A program made the translations under genes and the position numbers. A stretch of 64,000 nucleotides of DNA from Pyrenopolyporus hunteri (lineage: Eukaryota; Ascomycota; Sordariomycetes; Xylariales; Hypoxylaceae), in assembly GCA_902806595.1 (NCBI GenBank), contig CADCXC010000011.1:2294001-2358000 (forward strand), in the 5' to 3' direction. The notes beneath the pieces are model-generated. The model saw nothing but the letters and a program-made list of their open reading frames with translations, was not told where the DNA came from and searched no databases. Shown one piece after another: positions 55,801-64,000 of the stretch (position 1 is its first letter; each line of letters starts with the position of its first letter).

Positions 55801-58800
55801 TACACCCGTATCAGATCCACCAACTGATGTCAACTTGTTGAAAGTCAAGGGAGAAAAGGAGCGAAAGTGTTCTTCCCAGAAAACATCTGACCCTGGAGGT
55901 AGGGGAAGCGCTTCCCTAAGAAATTCTTCAAAGGGCACAGGAGCTGGCAGTTCCTCATGTCGTGATACCGACTCAATCTCGGCAAGTAAACATTTCGCCG
56001 AAACACCGTCATAAATAGCGTGATGGCAGACGAACGACAGATACTCTATGGAATTCTCAAGGAGAATGATGGCGAGTGACACAGGAGGTTCGCCGGAGTC
56101 AAGCGCAGCCGGGAGCGACATTGCATGCCTGGATACGTGCTCCTGGAAGCTAGCACTGTCCGTCTTAATTGTCTCCCAAGCAGGGGAGTGAGACTTTAAA
56201 AGCACCTGAACCATGGGGTACTGACGATCTTCGGTCGTTACGAAACACGTCCGTAGGATTCCGTGACGTTCGAACATCATGTTCCAATGCCTTTTCATAC
56301 CTTCCGATGGCAAATAAAGGCGGAAAAGCATCTGATTACTGTAGGAAGGTCTACGCGCGGAGGATGGTGAGGATGAAAGCATGGCTTCCTGTAGCGGAGT
56401 ACACGGAAGAATCCTATCCACATGCTTCGCTTCCCCGCTCTCAAAGCGACTCCGGACCGCTTCTACCAACGGCTTAGGTAGAATTTCAGATGCTCCTTCC
56501 GCCCGGGTTGAGCATGATGATCTCGCCTTGGCGACAGCTGAAGCGAGTCTGCCGACGCTGGGATTTGATAGAACAAGGGACAAAGGAATCCGTGCCCCAA
56601 ACACTGTTTGGAGTCTCCGAGCCAGAGGCATCGCGGTGATAGAATCTATTCCGAGGGCGGCGAAAGAGCTCCACCGGCTGATTACCTTTTTATCGAGACA
56701 GAGCGTCTCGGAAATGGCCTCTGAAATTAAAATTTCGGACTCGGTCCATTCAAAGGGACCCTGATCGAGATCTTGGATAGAACTGCATGAGTTTATGATC
56801 TCGTCCGAAAGGCCATTGATAGAATGATGCAGCAAGTCGTGGTTAACCTTCCCGGACGGGGTCAACGGTAGAGCCGATATAGGTAAGATAAAAGACGGCA
56901 CCATATAGTCCGGGAGAGCGGCCCGCAGCTCTTCCCGCACGATGATTATCGTCTGTCTTGCGGAGTCGGTGATAGGCAATATACTGAACCTTGAGTGTTC
57001 CTGACCAGTAGGAACGTAGAATAATGCTAGTTGCTGCGTACGAGCACCCCTTAAGGAAATAGGCACGCTTGTGCAAGCTTTTGCGAACCCGCTTCTCAGG
57101 ACGGCGGCTTGTATTTCTTGAAGCTCGATTCTTAAGCCCCGGAGCTTCACTTGGGTATCGATTCTCCCAAGTATAATTAGAGAACCATCCGGTAGCATGC
57201 GGCCCAGATCCCCAGACCGGTACAAGCGACCGTATTCACGATGGTTAAAAAACTTAGATGCTGTTTGTTCGGGCATTTCGAGATAACCCGCTGCTACCTG
57301 ATCGCCCCCAAAGCACAACTCTCCTACGCAACCGAGAGGTACTAACTGCGTCGTTCTTGGAGAGAAGAGAAATACCGAGGTGTTTTCAAGAGGCCATCCT
57401 AAGTACTGTGGAGAGTCACCTCGTGAGACCTTTCTGACGGTGCATATATTAGTCGTTTCGGAAGGGCCGTAGCCTAAACATGTCAGCATGAATAAGCCGA
57501 GCATTGTCGGGGCCGGGCTACATACCTTGCCAGAGCTGCTGCGCCCATTTCTCTTGCACTTCGTTAGTCATCGGTTCGCCGGACGTGACCAGCAGCTTGA
57601 CGTTGGGCACTTGATCAGGTTCTATAAGGGAGGCCACGGTGACAGTCATACTGAGATGTGTTATTCCGAGTGCCTGCACCGCCCTTCCAAGATCTTCAAA
57701 TAGCGTATCGTTAGTAGCGGAGCATAAGCACATGCCGTTACCCCACGAGAAGAAAATCTCGAACACAGATACATCAAATGCCTGAGAGCAAGCCTGCAGC
57801 ATTCGGTCGGAAGGTTCATGGGGGTATACACGGGACAGGGCCTCAATGTTGCTTAAAACATTCGCGTTTGTGACCGAGACCCCTTTAGGAACACCCGTGG
57901 TTCCGCTAGTGTAAATGACGTAGGCGAGGTTGCTCCGGTCACCGGTGATGCTAGGAGCGCAATCAGAGTACGACGAGAGCTTCACACGTGCGAAGTCGAT
58001 GATTGGGCAGGAAGTCGCCTCCGCTACCTGTCGTGGGAAATGTTCGCTGGTGAGGCAAATACGAGGTTGAGCCTGCTTAAGGATCAGTTGGATTCTCTGC
58101 GGTGGAGTGCTAGGAAGAATGGGAAGATATGCGCAGCCGGACTTCAGTATTCCGAGGATAGCGCAGTAGAGTAAGGGTGACTTCTCCAGAACTAATGCGA
58201 CAACCCCCCCAGTCGTCACACCCGATCGCCGCAGGTAGTCGGCTATTCGATTTGCTTCCGAGTTTAGTTCCCGGTACGTCAGAGTATGAGTGTCGGCACG
58301 AGACGTGCTTATCGACGACGCAAAACACAGAGCATCGCGGGTAGGGTATTCCGATGCCGTTCTCTCCACGAGGACGGACAGGCTCGGGAGTATATCGAGA
58401 CTTTTCGGGTATTCGCCATAGCGGGACAAGTTACCGACGGGAAAGCACTCCAGGATACTACTCAGCGGTCGATCGGTATTCGCAATGAAATGATTAATCA
58501 AGCAGTCTAGGTGCCGAAACAGGGTATCTATTTGAATGTGTGAGAAAGAGTCAGAATGCCATGTTAACTGACACGAGAAATGGTCTTCAGACGGAGAGAC
58601 CTCAACGAGAAGTTTAGCTTCTACCGCATCCTTGTGCCAAGCCTCGTAAATAGTATCGCTATTCCGCCTACGGCTAGTTAAGGTTTCTTGATAGGCGAAG
58701 ATAATATCGAAGAGTCTTTGGCCGGGAGGCAGTCCAGCGATTCTCTTGATTTCGGCAAGGGGAAGACTATCGTGTCTAAGCGCCTCCCGGTTATAAAGGT

Positions 58801-61694
58801 GAATACCCTGTATAAGCTCGATAATGCTGACATATCTGCTCAGCATTATTCTAAGAGGGACGGTTGTCGTGCAGGGCCCCATTATATTTTCGATACCAGG
58901 GGTCGGGAGAGCCCTGCCGGACGAAACAGAGCCGATGATCGTGTCATCGACGCCACTTATAGCCCCCCAAAGCCACGCTATGCAAGCTTGGAAGATAACC
59001 TGGTGCCCAACTGATGCTCCGACCGCAAAGTCCGCAACCAGCCTAGGGCTCATCCTCATCTCCTTACGCATAGTCACGATTTGAGATTCCGGTACCGCCA
59101 CGGTCTTAAAGTTAGGCAACAGTGAGGGGGCACTACCTCGGAGTTTTTCGGCCCAGAACTCTTTCGAGTCCATCAACTCAATTTCCGGAGTAGATGCTAG
59201 GTGCTGGCACACCAACCTAAACTGGGGCCTATCGATCAGCGGCTCGCCCCGCGCTAAGCGCGAAAGATCCTCAACTATCAGGTCCATCGTCCACCCGTCG
59301 TATACTGAATGATGAAGAGTCAGTATAACCGACCGATGCTCCGATAGGGACTGACCGCGAATGATTTCGACCTTGAGTGGGCGACGGAGAAAATGCTCGA
59401 CATCAACTTGTTCAAAAGAGTGTGCATGGCTTAGGATCTCGATCTGTGCCTTATCCAGCATTTTCCAAATAACTTGGTAGAGATTATTGCCAATATATGC
59501 GAATCCCGTGCGTAAAGTCTCATTACGTCGAGCTAAAGCGAAGAACCACGACTCGATCGACTCAGTCGTAAGATGGCCGGGCAAGTGAAGCTCCGTTTGA
59601 TTGACATATAGTCTGGCGTCCTTAAGCGTTTCCGCGACCATCGCTTCCTGGAGTGGGCTACACATTTCAATACGCTCCACGTCCTCTATATACAGTCTCA
59701 TAGTGTTGTCGGACTTTATGAGATCCCTGGAGGGGCTTGAACGATCTTGATCAAGGGGCGCTTCAGCGGCATGTGGTAAGCATGGCGCATTCCGCCGTTT
59801 CTCGATGATGCGGGCTAGTTCTCGTATGGTTGGCGCATCTAGGATGTCGATAGGGCTTATAGAAACACCAATAGCCCGAATCATCGAGGCATACTCGATG
59901 GCCGTTAAGGAGTCTAGTCCCAAAGGAGAGAGTTGGGTCGACGGGGTGACGCGTCGTCCGAGGACCGCTCCAGCAATGTCGCAAAGCTGGCGTTCAATGC
60001 CATCCCCAAAGTCATCTTCGCAATCGAGACCGCGAGAGGTCGTCGTTCCATATTTCTCGACTAAAGTATTCTTATCGACCTTGCCTGAAGGTAAACGAGG
60101 GAAGTGTTCCATTATCTTAATATCCGCAGGGAGCATGAAGGCTGGTAGCCAGGATTTACATTGGGAAAGGATCGCCGCTCGAATCCCTGCGGATTCGGTG
60201 GTATCCTCGACCGCAGCGAAAGCCACCAGAACGTTTGAAATTACAGCCGCAAAGGCTCCATGACATCCTGGAGTGCGCAAGAGAGCGCTCTCAACCTCGC
60301 CGAGCTCCATCCTTTGCCCGTTCAACTTAACCTGGCCACCAGCGATCCTTCCAAGACACTCAATAGTGCCGTCCGGTAGTATCCTAGCCTTATCCCCGGT
60401 TCTGTACACCCGCCCCCAAAGAGTATCGACAAACGCCGCTGACGTCTGTTCCGGTCGATTAACGTACCCTGTTGCGACCTGGCTACCACCAATAGCAAGC
60501 TCTCCAGTTTGGCCTAGAGGAAGAACCCGAAACTCGGGCGTGTCGCTAGCTATCACAAACACTGACACTGTATCAAGGGGAATCCCGATGTTATTTTTGC
60601 TAGAATTCTTCGAAGAAGCCGGTTGTAATGTGCTGCGCTCTACATGTGAGCATGTCATGTCATGGCCGACAGCATTGTCAGGAGACTCACCAGTGGATTG
60701 TCGCTTCCGTAGGGCCATACATACCCCAGAGTAAGCTGCGTTCTTCTTCGTCGCCTCCGAATTCTCGTATCACAGGTTCGGTAAGCATCTCGCCGATAGT
60801 CAATAAAAGTCGGAGTCCGGGGGCGTTATGCCTTTTCCTTAATAGACTACCGGCGACCGAGGGCGTCAATTCACACGCATCAACCCGCATGTCCCTCAGG
60901 ACCCCCGGGAGATCTGACAGCATATCCGCACGACTACAGCACACGAGTGTGCTACCACGGAATAGAGGGAAAAATATCTCGAATACAGACACATCAAATG
61001 TCGGCGCCGCAAACTGAAGGAAGCGGTTGAACGACGGAATGTGGCGGTCGTGAGCGAGCAGGCTCTGTGTCGCGGCGAGATGAGACACGCCGACGCCCTT
61101 GGGTGTTCCAGTTGAGCCAGAGGTGTACATGACATATGCCAGGTCGCTAGCCTTCGGGACCCTATAGGGGGCCGAGCGAATTATGTCGCATTTCGGGCCG
61201 CCCATGCGATGGTTAACTGGTAGAATTATGTATGAATCGTCACCGGGCAATCTCGCCAAAAGTCTAGAATCGATCAGGACGATTTTAGCTCCGACATCCC
61301 GGACAATGAATTTCAGGCGCTCTACTGGGGCGTCGGTGCTCAGTGGGCAGAAAGCGGCTCCGACCTTCAGAATAGCAAGGAGCCCAACATACAAGGCCGG
61401 AGACTGCGGCAGGAGGATTGGGATGACGAGCGATTCCGGAGGGTTAACGGGAGGTACGGACCGCAGAGCTTCAGATATACGCGCAGCCAACGCAGACGCA
61501 GCGGAATGGAGTTCGTGATAAGTGATACCAATCAGACCACCGTTCTCCATGCGACAGTCTATGGCTGTTAGACCATCACGGCTCGACGTCGCCACCAAAT
61601 CATGTAAGAGATCCGGTCCCTCAACGGTACGAGGAGAAGAATTGAGGATCGACAGCCCCGCCGAGTCTGCCGCCGACTCCATCGCCGACTTCAT
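46819..61694 (-). CDS. sidC-like: Ferrichrome-type siderophore NRPS (SidC/NPS2/Sib1-like), 5 exons
   Basis: Multimodular peptide synthetase, likely making an intracellular hydroxamate siderophore such as ferricrocin. Exons on the minus strand: 60691-61694, 57526-60632, 55360-57473, 55232-55302 and 46819-55174; sum 14652 nt, 4883 residues. Domains: A1 (YTSGSTGTPKG about 190-200; YRTGD), T1 (Ser576), C1 (HHSVYDG about 776), A2 (core about 1243, GYGPSETTN about 1372), T2 (Ser1648), C2 (HHAIYDG), T3 (Ser2206), C3 (HHALYDA), A3 (core about 2866), T4 (Ser3282), C4 (FHAVYDG), T5 (Ser3837), C5 (AHALYDG), T6 (Ser4396), C6 (HHALYDA). All six carrier serines are present. There is no thioesterase or reductase; the terminal C domain presumably cyclises. 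The three A domains with extra T-C units match the iterative ferrichrome plan. The ATG at 61694 is chosen; the frame stays open to 61913 but the extra part does not look like protein. The exact acceptor of exon 5 has an alternative 15 nt upstream. Confidence 0.93.
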
Positions 61695-63513
61695 CCCCAG
61701 GAGAGGATAAAGGCAAAAAGTGCAACAACCGTTCTCCTTGCACTTGTATGAGAGACCGATACCCGTACGATACAGCAGCTTCCAAGGGTAACGTGTACGA
61801 GGAACCGCCGCGCCCGAGATTTGGAAGGTAAGCGGAGCAAGTTTTATAAGTGGTAGGTTTTCTGGACACACGAAGACTTTCTTCTTGAACGGTAGGTAGC
61901 TACATGTAGGCAAAGTGGACGTTGTCTACGTGTAGGTACACGTCCGGTCGCGATGGTGAGTTGGGTGAACGTTCTTTCTATTCCCGACTAATATCGCCTA
62001 TACGTATCTAGTATTAGCCCGACTAGGTACGCCTTCTGACCACAATTTGTGGCGTGGGCAGTGCCGCCTCTGACCGATGCCTGCTTAGGTAGGTATAAAG
62101 AGGTAGGCACTTTCGTGACCTGCAGGCCTTTGAAGCAGCTGCGACCGAACTCAGGTCGTACGGATATAGGTAGTTCACCTACTTCGGGATACCAGAGACA
62201 TCGGTAACCGAACTTGTCAAGGGTAAGAGGGTGGCGTTTAGGTGGCGTTGTGGCTTGCCGCAGGAACGACTGGCAACCTAGGTACCTAGGTAACGTGCCT
62301 TACCGCTACAATCCCATAAGTAAAGTTAGGCAAGATCAGTACGTAAACGCTAACGCAGCGGTACGCAGATACACGGAAGGGTTAATTAAAAGGTTACAGA
62401 TTGAGATGAGCCGCGACATTTTAAAACGTCAGTAGATTTAGAGTTGACAAAAGAAAAAAATTCAACTGACCGGTCCTCTTATGAGGCTTTTTTCCTCTAC
62501 TCTCTTGGCCAGTCACGATTCTATTACGTTTACTTTCTCTATGCGGTTTAGTCCGGCTAGCAAGACCTTGAAATTTCGGGGTACCGGTACCCTCTTTTCC
62601 CGTTGTCATTAAGACAAAAGCCCCAAGGTGCACCAATGTGGGTACCAACCTCCACATGGGTATCTAGTACATAGGTACATGCCTGGTAGGTAGATATGGG
62701 ATAGAAGAGTGGTATATACTTTCGCTTCGCCCTGAAAGCTTCGTACCTACCTGCCTAAGTACCTATGTGAAATATGTATCCACCCATAGTCACATGTAGA
62801 TATCACCACCAGGTGGTACCACTTATGTGAACGGACACCTAGGATGGTATCGTACAAGTGGAGTTGCTCGCTTCGTCTATGGTACCACCTACATAGATAC
62901 CTACATGTAGATAGTTATCCTGCAAACTCCAGCGTTCCAATGAGGCGAAGCCTGACTACATACACGTACCTACCCCCTAGGTGAGAAAGGTGTGCGTGAT
63001 GTCTGGGTGCCTAGGTACCTATGGTATGCGTAATACGGTGAGCTACCTACATATTCTGGTGTAGATACCTACCTAGGTACCTACCTAGGTATATAGGTCT
63101 TATCTACCTCATATTTACCTAGGGGTTTATCTAGGAAGGTATGGATTATGGGGCTTAACCCTAAAGTACAAAGCGAATCCTATATGTACGGAACTTGGAA
63201 GAGATATACTTAGGAAGCTAACCTATTGTTTTTTTCTCGGTTGTTTCGTAGCTTTCGATAGAATACCCAGGCACCTATGAGGTATCTTACTAGGTACCTA
63301 GGTAGGTACATAGCCTAGTAATGTCGACGTTAGCTACCTACCTAGGTACCTACCTACGTATTACCTTATTATTACCTAGTGCGAGTCACTTTTAAGAAGC
63401 ACCTACTATATATATCGGCAGGAATTCCTTTTCCGGTCATTGAACTAGCGCAGCTATGCCCCCTCCGATGCTCGTCCGGGACCCCAGCGTTGCCAAGGCG
63501 CATATAGGTCACT
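61695..63513. other. Upstream region of the NRPS, repeat-rich
   Basis: Expected to hold the NRPS promoter. GATA-type sites relevant to iron control are weak: a GGATAA lies just upstream of the start (about 61704) and TTATCT sequences at about 63099 and 63125, but the extended ATCWGATAA consensus of SreA-type repressors was not seen. Palindromic TAGGTACC clusters fill 62278-62295, 62660-62700, 62725-62765, 63005-63120 and 63285-63360. No gene is supported; the frame at 62421-62657 lacks domains. Confidence 0.5.
63005..63360. repeat. TAGGTACC palindromic clusters
   Basis: Repeated CCTAGGTACCTACC and TAGGTACCTAGGTAGG blocks separated by short unique sequence, ending about 150 bp before the MITE-like element. 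Confidence 0.8.
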
Positions 63514-63960
63514 AGGATTCTGTTTTGAAAAAGTGGACAATAAGGCACCGAGGCATCAAACCATACTATAAAAGGTTAGTATGTATTTCTCCATACAAAC
63601 TAATATGTAAAGGTACAAAGTGAGGCTTTGCCTTTACCGTCTATTTTCTTAACTATACGCCATAGAATAGCCCTTAATAATCTCCATTTAAACCCTATAA
63701 AAAACGTATAGATATAGTTAAAGGACTAGCTGGATATATATTACGATTTAGAATATTTAAATACGGTATAATTAAAAAAAGCTTTTATAGCCGTATAGTA
63801 TACGGTCCCTAAAGATTCGAAGGTGCCGTGATACTGGTGGCGGCAGTTGAATAATTAGGTAATATAAGTATCCTTACATACAAATTTGTATGGAACAATA
63901 CATACTAGTAAAGGTTGATGCCTGGCGCCTTGGCGCCCCATTTTTTCAAAACAGAATCCT
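63514..63960. mobile_element. MITE-like non-autonomous DNA element with long inverted repeats
   Basis: The ends are inverted copies: the left begins AGGATTCTGTTTTGAAAAAG and the right end, read on the minus strand, begins AGGATTCTGTTTTGAAAAAA. Pairing continues with gaps for about 90 bp (AGGCATCAA, TAGTATGTATT and CCATACAAA blocks appear in both). The roughly 250-bp interior is very AT-rich and has no frame. The element is about 447 bp, the size of a MITE. A clean target-site duplication was not seen: left flank CACT, right flank GCTG, so TA insertion is possible only if the right TA has mutated. The family cannot be named; a pogo/Fot1- or Tc1-type parent is a guess. Confidence 0.7.
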
Positions 63961-64000
63961 GCTGACCCGTACTCTCGGTTAAGATCTTGACAGGATCTTA

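Noticed and set aside
61695..61913. 73-codon upstream extension of the NRPS frame
   Set aside because: It encodes an atypical Cys-rich leader not expected before the A1 domain; the ATG at 61694 starts a normal N-terminus and the upstream DNA fits a leader region.

Overview
This is a window of nuclear DNA from a filamentous ascomycete (Pezizomycotina, most likely a Sordariomycete). The genes carry many short GT-AG introns of about 45-200 nt, often with CTAAC-like branch points. The proteins are typical of moulds: a ferrichrome-type siderophore NRPS, a fungalysin protease, a PIR-like cell-wall protein and an STL1/lactose-permease-type sugar transporter. Gaps between genes are long and full of a palindromic CCTAGGTA / TAGGTACC microsatellite. 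I joined exons by hand; for every multi-exon gene the exon lengths sum to a multiple of three and conserved motifs run across the junctions. Species and gene numbers cannot be read from the sequence.

Layout: 1-1337 (-) 3'-truncated MFS sugar transporter; 3332-6758 (-) dynamin-like GTPase, 7 exons; 8054-9048 (-) PAP2 lipid phosphatase; 9708-11494 (+) WW/FF-domain splicing-type protein carrying a frameshift; 11779-12738 (-) dienelactone hydrolase; 14496-15395 (-) basic hypothetical protein; 16429-16803 (-) weak membrane-protein fragment; 18639-22245 (+) importin beta (Kap123/importin-4 type); 26037-27144 (+) PIR-like GPI cell-wall protein; 28456-29367 (+) U1-type zinc-finger (WBP4-like) protein; 32726-34600 (+) unknown one-helix membrane protein; 36473-38055 (+) bestrophin-like channel; 38821-40626 (+) Nudix-eIF2B-like fusion; 41668-43994 (-) fungalysin M36 protease, 7 exons; 46819-61694 (-) about 4883-residue siderophore NRPS, 5 exons; 63514-63960 a MITE-like element with long inverted repeats.

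The outstanding gene is the NRPS. Its order is A-T-C-A-T-C-T-C-A-T-C-T-C-T-C, the plan of the SidC/NPS2/Sib1 enzymes that build cyclic hexapeptide ferrichromes such as ferricrocin from hydroxyornithine, glycine and serine. No ornithine monooxygenase, acyltransferase or siderophore transporter lies in the window, so it is not surrounded by a complete biosynthetic cluster here. The other genes are mostly housekeeping or secretory and show no shared pathway; two (the WW/FF protein and the WBP4-like protein) are probable spliceosome-associated factors. I found no convincing tRNA, rRNA, CRISPR or prokaryote-type feature.
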